DNA from: UBA1924 sp963976625
Lineage (GTDB): Bacteria > Planctomycetota > Phycisphaerae > Phycisphaerales > UBA1924
Assembly (NCBI GenBank): GCA_963976625.1
Contig: CAXBLA010000004.1
Coordinates: forward strand, 1 to 64,000
DNA length: 64,000 bases
Direction of reading: 5' to 3'
A model generated the notes under the pieces. It was not told the origin of the DNA. It worked only from the letters and a program-made list of their open reading frames with translations, and made no database searches. Each line of letters begins with the position of its first letter. The first letter of the stretch is position 1. Shown piece after piece: positions 50,296 through 59,003 of the stretch. The translations under genes and the position numbers were made by a program.

Positions 50296-51495
50296 TTATG
50301 GACACCCTGAACCAAAGGCATCGAGGAACGCGCTGACATCGAAGAAATCGAAGAGCCCGTCGTTTGTGAAGTCAGCAGTTGGATCTTCTATACCGAAGGC
50401 ATCGAGGAAGGCCGAGACATCGAAGAAGTCGAGCAGGCCGTCTGCGGTCAAATCCGCGAGGCAGCCGGCGCTCGGGTCGCGCCCGAAGACCACATAGCTC
50501 TCGCCGGCGTCAGCATTCCCGTTCGGGTCGGCCCGCAAGGCCCCGATGATCAGATCATCGATGCCGTCGTCGTTCATGTCGCCAGCGGATGACACGGAAT
50601 AACCGCTGGAATCGCCCGGCCTAAACAACGAGCCAGAGTCGATGCCGTTGAGCACGAAGCCGTTCGAGCCGTTCAATGAGCCCAGGCCAAAGACACCTGA
50701 CGAGCCCAAGTCTGCGCCGCCATACACCACATAGCTCTCGCCGGCATTGCCGAACTTGATACTCCCGTTCGGATCCCCGCCAATTGCCCCGATGATCAGA
50801 TCGTCGATGCCGTCGCCGTTCACATCGCCCGCAGAAGACACAGAATTACCGCTGGCACCGTCCAAGTTCTCGTTGTCGTGAATGACGCCGTAGACTTCAA
50901 AGCCGTTCGAGCCATTGAGTGATGCGAGCTCAATCACCCCGGTCGATCCAACGCCTACGCCGCCGAAGACTACATAGCTCTCGCCGGCAGTCATAGCCCC
51001 ATTCGGTGCCCCCCCCCGGTGCACCGATGACGAGGTCATCGATGCCATCCCCGTTCATATCGCCGGCAGACGACACAGAATACCCGCTTCTCTCACGCGC
51101 GTTAATACCATTGAGGATGAAGCCATTCGAGCCGTTGAGTGATGCCAGCTCGATGATCCCGGTCGAGCCCACGCCCGCTCCGCCGAAGACCACATAACTC
51201 GTGCCGGCAAAGTCATTCCCGTTCGGGTCGGCATAAGCTGCCCCGATGATCAGGTCGTCGATGCCGTCACCGTTCACATCCCCGCAGATGATACGGATCC
51301 GCCGCAAAAATCTTCGACAGCATTCCCATTAAGCACAAAGCCGTTTGAACCGTTCCCACCATTGGCCGGCAGCAAGCTGCTTAGCTCAAACGCCGCAGGA
51401 AATGGCTCGTTGGACTGGGCCGAAGCCATGCCTGCGGCCAAAAGAATCGCGAGCGCCGCAGAAGGGGCGGATCGGCGGGTCATTGTAGTATTCAT
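50296..51495 (-). pseudogene. secreted FG-GAP/dockerin gene broken by two frameshifts
   Basis: Three successive frames together encode one normal protein: signal peptide (MNTTMTRRSAPSAALAILLA), four FG-GAP repeats of the type GESYVVFGGxGVGSTG...DVNGDGIDDLIIGA, and two dockerin-like repeats ending GSGCP. The first break is near 51287, where one G is missing in GCGGGGATGTG before DVNGDGIDD. The second is a run of nine C (51009-51017; G on the coding strand) where eight would keep the frame. The surrounding protein is well preserved, so the lesions are recent, phase-variable or sequencing errors. Confidence 0.75.
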
Positions 51496-51817
51496 ATAGT
51501 CTTCTCTTCTCTCTCGAATAGGGGACCGAATTGCAGACAAAAGAATACAGGATTCAAATCCAAATGACAACTGCTAAATAAAGCTTATAAATGAATTGGT
51601 TGGTTATAGTCCTCTGTGGGCGTGCGACCCCACACACAAGCCTGACAGCCACACGACAACACGCTCAAAACATAACAGAAATGAGAATCAAGGGACAACT
51701 CTTGGATAGATGAGTAGCCTGCACTTGACGCTCTCGACCGAACTTGCATGGAACCTCAGCGCGACTTGAACCGGTGCCAGAGTGCTCTACAAACGACCAA
51801 AGCTGCCTTCGGCTACT
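51496..51817. other. intergenic region between divergent genes
   Basis: About 320 bp between the broken FG-GAP gene (minus) and the TIGR03032 gene (plus). It should hold both promoters; no clear -35/-10 pair or other structure was recognised. Confidence 0.35.
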
Positions 51818-52897
51818 ATGCCCTCCATGGCAATACCTTCCTCGAACGACCTGGTCATCACCTCGTCCCCCTACGCAGCGTCATGGATGGCCGATCAGCG
51901 CGTGAGCCTCGGGTTCTCGACCTACCAGGCCGGGAAGTTGTTCTTGATTGGCTTGCAGCCCGACGGGCGGCTGAGCATCTTTGAACGCACATTTAGCCGC
52001 TGCATGGGGCTCGCGGTGTCGACCGACGCACGCCAGCTGTGGATGGCCACGCAGTATCAGCTGTGGCGGCTCGACAACTATGTCCCGCCGGGGGAGACGA
52101 CGCCCGACGGGTACGACGCGTTGTATGTACCGACGGTTGGATACACGACGGGCGACCTGGATACGCACGACATCGTGCTGCCCAAGGACGCCCCGCCGGT
52201 GTTCGCGGCCACCACATTCAACTGCCTTGCAACGCTCAGCGAAGGGCATAGCTTCCGGCCCGTCTGGCGTCCGCCGTTCATCTCGGCGATGGTGCCCGAG
52301 AACCGCTGCCACCTCAACGGGCTGGCTGGCGAGCATGAAACGGGCGCCCCAGCCTACGCGACGATGGTCAGCAAATGCGACAATAAGGACGGGTGGCGCA
52401 ACCAGCGGGACAACGGCGGCCTGCTGATGGATGTACGATCCAACGAGATCGTGTGTGAGGGGCTGAGCATGCCCCATTCGCCCCGGATGCACGCTGCGTT
52501 CCCCGGGTGCGTGTGGCTGCTCAACGCGGGGACCGGGTTCTTCGGCTACAGCGACCTAAGCACGGGCGCATTTACTGAGGTCGCGTTCGTGCCCGGCTTC
52601 GCTCGCGGCCTGGCGTTTGTCGGGCGGTACGCGATCGTGGGCGTGTCGGCAGCGCGAGAGAACCGAACATTCCAGGGTTTGCCGCTCGACGAGAACCTGC
52701 GATCGCGCGACGCCGAGCCGCGTTGCTCGCTGCAGATCATCAACATGGACACGGGCGCGACCGAGCACTGGATCCGCATCGAGGGCGTGGTGCACGAGCT
52801 GTACGACACCATCGCGCTGCCGGGCATCGTCCGCCCCAAGCTGCTGGGCTTCAAGTCCGAAGAGATCCATCGCATGCTGCGTATTGACAACGGCTGA
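51818..52897 (+). CDS. TIGR03032 family protein
   Basis: A 359-residue protein with the family features: STYQAGKLFLIGLQPDGRLS near the N-terminus, TFSRCMGLAV, LWRLDNYVPPG, HDIVLPKDAPPVFAATTFNC, a central HSFRPVWRPPFISAM and a segment around CHLNGLA. The fold is probably a beta-propeller; family members are uncharacterised, some lying near TPR proteins and glycosyltransferases. Which of several in-frame starts is used is uncertain; the third (51818) is given because upstream residues are not family-like. Confidence 0.8.
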   Translation: MPSMAIPSSNDLVITSSPYAASWMADQRVSLGFSTYQAGKLFLIGLQPDGRLSIFERTFSRCMGLAVSTDARQLWMATQYQLWRLDNYVPPGETTPDGYDALYVPTVGYTTGDLDTHDIVLPKDAPPVFAATTFNCLATLSEGHSFRPVWRPPFISAMVPENRCHLNGLAGEHETGAPAYATMVSKCDNKDGWRNQRDNGGLLMDVRSNEIVCEGLSMPHSPRMHAAFPGCVWLLNAGTGFFGYSDLSTGAFTEVAFVPGFARGLAFVGRYAIVGVSAARENRTFQGLPLDENLRSRDAEPRCSLQIINMDTGATEHWIRIEGVVHELYDTIALPGIVRPKLLGFKSEEIHRMLRIDNG

Positions 52898-53057
52898 TCC
52901 ACGAGTCGTACTGTGCTCCCAAGACGCGGCAGAGCAAGTCATCGTTCTGTTCGCATTCAAACGAGCCAGTACTAAACGCGTGTTACTAGTAAGTCCAAGC
53001 GATGTCTCCTGACTTTGTTTCTGTCAGCCCAGCGGGAGAACTGTAAATCAGGTGCGT

Positions 53058-53089
53058 GTGAGACCAGTACGCGCGCACGCGCGAAGCAA
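53058..53089. repeat. single GC-palindrome repeat, possible empty cassette site
   Basis: gtgagaccagtacgcgcgca followed by cgcgcgaagcaa. The left part equals the left flank of the restriction-modification gene (29008-29025) and the right part its right flank (32213-32230). Here they are joined directly with no gene between. Confidence 0.6.
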
Positions 53090-53133
53090 CCCACGTACCA
53101 ACTGCCTACAAACACTCCAAGCTGTTGAGCAAG

Positions 53134-53352
53134 TCAATCTTGACCCGTTGCTGAAATCCGATCGGCATAGTGTTTGATCAACGCCAGAACCTGCCATTTC
53201 TCCCAATCGCTCAGAGTAGGCCAAACCCGGATCAACTCTTTGAGTGCGGGATCAGAATGGCTTGATTGGGTAGTATCATCTGGAAGTGCGCCGCATTCTG
53301 CGCCCCCACTACTGCAAATCGGCGTTTTTGATCCTCCAACGCGGATCGCTCG
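53134..53352 (-). pseudogene. fossil integrase C-terminal tail
   Basis: Seventy-two codons in frame after the att codons NGPGQT: RAIRVGGSKTPICSSGGAEC, then GALPDD, SSHSDPALKELIRVWPTLSD, WEKWQVLALIKH and RISATGQD with stop at 53134. It matches the tail copies at 32287-32508 and 37878-38081. Because integrase 3' sequence lies directly upstream (53371-53480), this copy keeps the unintegrated order integrase-att-tail. Confidence 0.7.
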
Positions 53353-53480
53353 AGTCTGCCCTGGCCCATTTCAGATATTCCGCAAGGGATGGCCACGACC
53401 TGCAAGGATCGGCATCACTGCTGATCCATCTTTGTTTTTGCGATCTGCTTTGGTGCTCTATGCCGGCTGATGCGGGTTGC
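53353..53480 (-). pseudogene. fossil integrase 3' end with att core
   Basis: The att-like core agtctgccctggcccatttc (53353-53372) is followed by sequence closely matching 24267-24400, including CCTGCAAGGATCGGCAT and ACTGCTGATCC. In the integrase frame a TGA replaces the TTA codon two residues before NGPGQT, so the copy is dead. The rest of the integrase is missing. There is no tRNA beside it. Confidence 0.7.
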
Positions 53481-53597
53481 TCGCCTGCCCCCAAAGTAAG
53501 CTCACCCATTTATGCAAAATTGCTTGTAGAATGGGCGTGGCTTGAAGGCGGATCGTACGCATCAAGCCGATGCGCTCTTCTCCATCGGATCGAACCC

Positions 53598-54830
53598 ATG
53601 CCAAAGCACCCCCGTGTCCATCCCACCGCATCCGCCCAGCGGTTTCAATCGATCGATACAGTACGAGGCTTTGCGCTCATGGGGATCCTGCTCCCCAACA
53701 TCATCACCTTCGCTTGGCCGATGGGCGCGATGACCGATTACACCGTGATGGGCGACACATGCGCAAACGCGTTGGGGCACACCATCATCTCGACGGCTTT
53801 CTTGGGCAAGTTCATGTTCCTGTTCGCGCTGCTCTTTGGATCGGGCGTCATTATGTATGCTCGCAAGTTCGATTCGGCGGACCACGAGGGCAACTACCAC
53901 ACCAAACTGAGCACGGGGACCGGGCTTTGGTACATGCGTTGTGGCTTGCTGCTCGTCTTCGGGACTTTGCATGCGTATTTGCTGTGGTTTGGTGACATCC
54001 TGAGCTTTTATGCCGTGGCTGGTCTGACTCTGCTGTGGTGGATCCGTCGGCTCCATCCCAAGCTCCAGTTCTTTGGGGGGCTCGGGCTGTATGCGCTTGG
54101 TTCACTCTTGGTTTTTGGGTTCTCGGCACTCACCTACTGGGCACTCTCGGCGGGGCACATCACTGCTGAGGAGCTCTCGTCGGATCCGGCCTACGAGATC
54201 GCGGCCTACACCGGCACCTACTTCGATGCATTCAGGGCTCGTTTCATCACCACCCTCTTCATGGAGATCCTTTTTCTGCCGCTGATGCTCCCGATGCTGT
54301 GGGGCATCATGGCGATGGGCATGGGGCTCACACGCATGGGCATACTCACCGGCGAGCGCCCGCTGGCGTTTTATGTCAAAGCGGCGATCATCCTCTTGGG
54401 GATCGGGATCCCGCTGACCGGCTTGGCGTATGTCAACATCGAACACACATTTGATCTTGTTCCCGGCTTCATCTGGCAGTCTGTCGCCCAACCGATCGGC
54501 GTGCCGTTGGGGCTTGGATACGCGGCCCTTGTCATCGCGCTTTCGAAGTGTGCATCGGCCAGGCTGATTTGTATCCCGTTGGCCGCCGTGGGACGCATGG
54601 CGTTGACGAACTACTTCCTGCAGACCATCCTCTGCACCACTTTCTTCTACGGCTATGGCTTTGGGCACTATGCGAGCATCGACTTTCCTAGGCTCTGGCT
54701 GGTCATTGCCGTCGTGTGGAGCATCAACATCCTGTTCTCGATGCTCTGGCTTCGGTTCTTCACGATGGGCCCGTTTGAATGGATCTGGCGTGTGATGACC
54801 TATCGCAAGCTCGTCGCGATTCGTGCGTGA
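53598..54830 (+). CDS. DUF418 family polytopic membrane protein
   Basis: A 410-residue membrane protein (YeiB-like). It starts MPKHPRVHPTASAQRFQSID followed by TVRGFALMGILLPNI, the N-terminal family signature; LLFGSGVIMYARKF and the later AVGRMALTNYFLQTILCTTF are also typical. About ten membrane helices are seen. The ATG at 53598 is preferred: upstream sequence in the frame belongs to the integrase fossil. The function of the family is unknown; some members act in envelope or acyl-transfer processes. Confidence 0.87.
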   Translation: MPKHPRVHPTASAQRFQSIDTVRGFALMGILLPNIITFAWPMGAMTDYTVMGDTCANALGHTIISTAFLGKFMFLFALLFGSGVIMYARKFDSADHEGNYHTKLSTGTGLWYMRCGLLLVFGTLHAYLLWFGDILSFYAVAGLTLLWWIRRLHPKLQFFGGLGLYALGSLLVFGFSALTYWALSAGHITAEELSSDPAYEIAAYTGTYFDAFRARFITTLFMEILFLPLMLPMLWGIMAMGMGLTRMGILTGERPLAFYVKAAIILLGIGIPLTGLAYVNIEHTFDLVPGFIWQSVAQPIGVPLGLGYAALVIALSKCASARLICIPLAAVGRMALTNYFLQTILCTTFFYGYGFGHYASIDFPRLWLVIAVVWSINILFSMLWLRFFTMGPFEWIWRVMTYRKLVAIRA

Positions 54831-54957
54831 AGAACAGATCAGACAATCAATCCATGCGTTGCCATTGGCACACATGCGTGCTGCGTGCCGGAACATGGGG
54901 CTCGGGTATAGAGCAGCGATCTGCGATCAAAATCGCCTACTGATCAATTCTTATGCC

Positions 54958-55869
54958 TTATGACTTTTTCAATCGTCGCAGTGTCTCGACGAGCATTGGC
55001 TGGGCGTTGCGCAGGCAGGCTTCGGATTCGGGCAGGTGGGCATCGGCCGCGGCGGACCATGCCCGGTTGAGCTGGCGTTCCATGCCCGCAAAGCTGTCCA
55101 TCAACTCCGCATAGCCCGCGAGCGAGAGCCGGTTGATCAGCGCCGGGCGATCGGCCGCGAATGCCGGGACATCATCGCGCTGGATCAGACCGATGTGGCG
55201 AACGATGGCTTCGAGGCGGGCGTTCGTATCATCTGTCTGAGCGAGTTCTTCGGCGAGCGTGTGAAGTCGCCCGGAGAGACGAGCGAACACGGTGGCCGCA
55301 TCGGTCGCGTCTTCTCCAGCGGCCGGGCCCGCGGCCTCTGCCGCGGCCAGTTCCTTTCGCTGTGCCCGCCGGATGATCCATGCACCACACAGCAATCCAG
55401 CGCACGAGAGCACAAAGAGCCACAGGTACGGCCAGCGGGCGAATCCAAACGCCGTCACTTTCACAAACGTCACATCCGCCTCGTTGAGCAATGCGACAAG
55501 ACCAGGCGTGAGCCGATCACCGGTGCGTCCGATGGGGACGAGGGCTTCACGCGCCGCGAGCACGGACTCACCGGCTGGCTCAGTCACGACCGGCGGCGTG
55601 ACCGCGGGGACACGCGGCGGCGTCTCCGGCTTGAGCGGGTTGACGGCTGTGCTTCTCTCCGCGTTGAGTTCCTCGCGGACAGCAGCGAGGCGCTCGGTGA
55701 ACGCTGGAGTAGAGGCCTCGCCGTTATAGACGCCAGCAGGCGAACCCAGTTTCAGCGTTGCGAGCGTCTCTGGGCTGGTTCCCTGCAAGCGCACGAGGTA
55801 CGCGGTGCTGCTTGCAAGCGAGCCGAAGATGACAGAGAGTGTGATGAGCAGGTAGGCGAAGAGTTTCAT
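54958..55869 (-). CDS. hypothetical two-helix membrane protein downstream of the OPT transporter
   Basis: No known family is recognised. The 303-residue protein has an N-terminal membrane or signal helix (MKLFAYLLITLSVIFGSLAS), a Pro-rich extracytoplasmic segment, a second helix (about residues 147-166, around YLWLFVLSCAGLLCGAWII) and a cytoplasmic helical domain rich in Ala/Glu that resembles a four-helix bundle. It is 63 bp downstream of the OPT transporter on the same strand and is probably co-transcribed with it, possibly as an accessory subunit. Confidence 0.75.
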   Translation of the reverse strand: MKLFAYLLITLSVIFGSLASSTAYLVRLQGTSPETLATLKLGSPAGVYNGEASTPAFTERLAAVREELNAERSTAVNPLKPETPPRVPAVTPPVVTEPAGESVLAAREALVPIGRTGDRLTPGLVALLNEADVTFVKVTAFGFARWPYLWLFVLSCAGLLCGAWIIRRAQRKELAAAEAAGPAAGEDATDAATVFARLSGRLHTLAEELAQTDDTNARLEAIVRHIGLIQRDDVPAFAADRPALINRLSLAGYAELMDSFAGMERQLNRAWSAAADAHLPESEACLRNAQPMLVETLRRLKKS

Positions 55870-55932
55870 GGATTTGATTCCCGGCGGGATGGTATATATG
55901 ACGGATATGCGCTTGGGACACTCGGATAGGGC

Positions 55933-58416
55933 CTAGCCAGCGATCAGCACGATGGCGTTGACTCCCAATGCCAACACCGCGTCGCCCACGATGAACCCGG
56001 CGGCCATCGGCACGCCCCACTCCTCGGCCCAGCTGGTTCCCTTGGCCTTACTCACAAACATGTTGATCACACAGCCCACGCCGTAGGTCGCGATGTATGC
56101 GAATGGGAGGTACATGGAAAGCCCGACCAATACACCGAGCCCGGAGAACGCGCTCAGGCCCAGCAGAGCCCCGATGAGTGCTCCAGTTCCATAAAGCGTA
56201 TACGGCATCTCACCACCCTGGACCCCGGTGATCACGGCTTGCAATGCTTGGGCCTGGGGGGCTGAGGTATCCGTGCCCGGCCCGATGGGCACGCCGAACT
56301 TGGCTTGATTGCCGACGACGATGATCAGGAGCACCCCCATGGTGATGATCGGCCCGATGCCGGTGAAGACGAGTTCAACGGTCTGCTGACGCTTGGGCTT
56401 GGCGCCCACGAGGTAGCCGGTCTTGAGGTCGGCCATCATGTCCGCAGCGCAGGTAATCGCAACGCACAAGGCCGCACCGATCAACACCGCCCCCAGCACA
56501 CCGCCCGGCCCAGAGAGCAAGAGCACCAGCACCACCGTGAGCAGGGCCATGCCCGAGATCGGGGACCAGTCGGTCATCCCTGTACACTGGGCAATGATGA
56601 TCCCCGCGAACCAGATCCACAACGCGCCGATCACGGCGATGATCCCAGCACGCATATGCGGGTTCATCCCCGAGAGCAGCCCCTTGCGGTCAGCAGAATA
56701 CGGAGCCGCCACGGCCGCTTGATCCTCGGGGCTGGCTTCACTGAAAGTCTCCATCGCCGCTTCATCAACAAAGGCGAGGGTGTAGCCGTTGTATTGTGTG
56801 CTGAACTCATCGGATTCGACCGCTTGCTCGGTCACCGGACAAACGGAGTTGATCGCTTGCTTGCCCGTAAAGTCCGCGGCGATAAACAGGAAAAGCAGGG
56901 CCCCGGCAACCGCGGCGACGAGCACCTTGAGCCCGAGCTCGTCGCTGCCCCCGCCGCCTGCGCGGGCCGTTTTCCCCGCGACCGCGATGGACTTGAAGGC
57001 TTCGCGAATGGCGGGCAATGAAGCGATCACGCCCATCATCGCGCCGCCCAAGAGCAGCCCGATGCCCAGTGGTCGATTGACATTCCCGAATCCGTAACCG
57101 GCTGCTCCTGACTCGCTGACCGTCGCTGGCATCCAGCCCATCGCGTAGATCAACGGGTTGAGCACGACATACGCCAAGATGCCGCCGGCGAGCACGAGCA
57201 GGCCCGCACGCCCGGTGAGGTAGCCAGCGCCGAGCGCGAAGGGTGCGATGGCGAACAGCAGCTGCATCTGGAGCGGCAGCCCCAATATGCGGCCAACATC
57301 GACGGTGTCATCGGTGATCAAAAGATCGGGCACGCCGTTGCGATCAAGGTCCGCACGCGTCGTCAGCACATCACTGCTCGCGCCCGGGCCGTTGAATGCG
57401 AAGTCGACCGGTTCTGAGCCCTCATTCACGCTCCGAGGCATCCGGATCTGCAGATCGGCGTAGCCGAACATTGGATCGGCCGCCCACCCGGCCTTCGTGC
57501 TCCGCAGCGCTGACCAAGGCAACTCACCAGAACTGGCTTTGTAAGCGAGTGACGAGAGTTCCAACGGGTAGTCCGTCAGCCGAGCCCGGTCCACAGGATG
57601 TTCCAATGCGTTGCGCAGATCGGCGATCGCGAGCGCCTTGGCATCGGCGACCCGCCCTGCAAGATCGCCAACTTGCTCAGCGTCCCCTTCCTTCGACTGA
57701 ATCAACTCCGCCTGCAGGCGCCCGTGTTGCACGAGCGACTCGGGCGCTGCCTGGGCAGTAATCCACGAATCGATCTGGCGTGTCAGCAGCAGGTCCGCCC
57801 GCCCGATCCGTTCATGCTCAACCAGCGTCTGTAGATCATCCACATTGGCCGGGCTTCGAAGCTGAGGCAACTGGGCGGGAAGCCCGATCAGCACCGCGAG
57901 CAAAATGCCGACCCCCAGCACGATCGCCTTTTTGGGACCCGCTCCGGGAGATTTGAGGATCGCGGCCACCGCGGTCGCCGAGGGGAAACGGAGCCGCTCG
58001 ATGTCCAGCATCTGCTTGCGCAGCGGGATGATGAACGCGCCGCCCAGCACAGCGCCGCACACGCAGGCGAGCGTGATGAGCCAGAAATCTATACTGCCCG
58101 CCGAGAGTTGAAAGCCCATCAGCAACAACACCGGCACCGTAAAAATGACGCCCGAGTTTGGCGTGTTTACCGCCGAGGCGATGGTCTGGACGATGTTGGT
58201 CTCTAGGATGGTGCCCTTGCGGAGAATCCCTCGGAGCAGACCGAACCCGATGACCGCCGCGATCGCCGACCCGCCGATCGTAAAGCCGATCTTGAGTCCC
58301 GCGTAGGTGATCGCCGCGTTCATCACGGCTCCGATGATCAGCCCAAGCACAATAGCGGCCAGCGTGACCTCCCGGTAAGGGGGCTGAACCGGGGGCGGCG
58401 TAGCGGGATCTTTCAT
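55933..58416 (-). CDS. OPT family oligopeptide/metal-chelate transporter
   Basis: An 827-residue polytopic transporter. N-terminal GLIIGAVMNAAITYAGLKIG and NIVQTIASAVNTPNSGVIFT, RFPSATAVAAIL, and the C-terminal helices are typical of the OPT family. A hydrophilic insert of about 180 residues (roughly 180-360) with an EF-hand-like DLDRNGVPDLLITDD segment interrupts the helices. OPT proteins import small peptides or metal-chelate complexes; the substrate here is not known. The start at 58416 has AGGAATCACC upstream; an earlier in-frame start is less likely. Confidence 0.88.
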   Translation of the reverse strand: MKDPATPPPVQPPYREVTLAAIVLGLIIGAVMNAAITYAGLKIGFTIGGSAIAAVIGFGLLRGILRKGTILETNIVQTIASAVNTPNSGVIFTVPVLLLMGFQLSAGSIDFWLITLACVCGAVLGGAFIIPLRKQMLDIERLRFPSATAVAAILKSPGAGPKKAIVLGVGILLAVLIGLPAQLPQLRSPANVDDLQTLVEHERIGRADLLLTRQIDSWITAQAAPESLVQHGRLQAELIQSKEGDAEQVGDLAGRVADAKALAIADLRNALEHPVDRARLTDYPLELSSLAYKASSGELPWSALRSTKAGWAADPMFGYADLQIRMPRSVNEGSEPVDFAFNGPGASSDVLTTRADLDRNGVPDLLITDDTVDVGRILGLPLQMQLLFAIAPFALGAGYLTGRAGLLVLAGGILAYVVLNPLIYAMGWMPATVSESGAAGYGFGNVNRPLGIGLLLGGAMMGVIASLPAIREAFKSIAVAGKTARAGGGGSDELGLKVLVAAVAGALLFLFIAADFTGKQAINSVCPVTEQAVESDEFSTQYNGYTLAFVDEAAMETFSEASPEDQAAVAAPYSADRKGLLSGMNPHMRAGIIAVIGALWIWFAGIIIAQCTGMTDWSPISGMALLTVVLVLLLSGPGGVLGAVLIGAALCVAITCAADMMADLKTGYLVGAKPKRQQTVELVFTGIGPIITMGVLLIIVVGNQAKFGVPIGPGTDTSAPQAQALQAVITGVQGGEMPYTLYGTGALIGALLGLSAFSGLGVLVGLSMYLPFAYIATYGVGCVINMFVSKAKGTSWAEEWGVPMAAGFIVGDAVLALGVNAIVLIAG

Positions 58417-58599
58417 TGGTGATTCCTGTGATGGATTTGTGTGCAAAGCAGTGGGCTCATCGGGCAACGAATGCCGCCCGTGTCGCCATTATGTGCGATT
58501 TCATCGTCCAGAGCAAGTCGAGGTAGCCTAAAGCTCTGCCAAACGGTCGAAGACCACAATTGATCAACGATGACCTCATGCTCACGGCAACAGAATCCG

Positions 58600-58809
58600 C
58601 TGAGAATGAATTTGGCTTTTTCTGTTGGAATCTCAGATACAACGACGATCGTCGGCGCACCAAATGGCGATGACGCCGGCTCAAACTCTGGTTCGGCTTA
58701 CTTGTTCAGCACAACCATCCCATGCCCCACCGATCTGACCGTTGATGGCTTGCTCAACATCTTCGATTTCTCTGCGTTCCTCGATGCGTTCGGAGCGGGT
58801 TGCTCGTAA
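58600..58809 (+). pseudogene. truncated FG-GAP/dockerin gene fragment
   Basis: About 70 codons closely matching the 3' end of the gene at 38315: SVGISDTTTIVGAPNGDDAG, SNSGSAYLF, then a single dockerin-like repeat (DLTVDGLLNIFDFSAFLDAF) and GAGCS. The upstream propeller repeats and signal peptide are missing, and one of the two dockerin repeats has been lost by deletion. It is a decayed duplicate. Confidence 0.75.
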
Positions 58810-59003
58810 TCGTTTCGAACGAGGCTGAATCGTTGTCGCGTGCTCCGAGTCTTTAGAGCATATTTGATAAGGTACTCGTCCTCCAAACAAGCTCTTTCTG
58901 CTTGACTCTGCCCCCCATTTCTGGGATGGTGACCCATACACACAATACGGTCTGCGATCAGATCCGGAGCATCACCTCCCGCACGGGACAACGGAGAGCA
59001 TCA

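Noticed and set aside
53286..53597. Upstream extension of the DUF418 protein
   Set aside because: The added codons translate the integrase fossil region in another frame; the protein family begins shortly after 53598.
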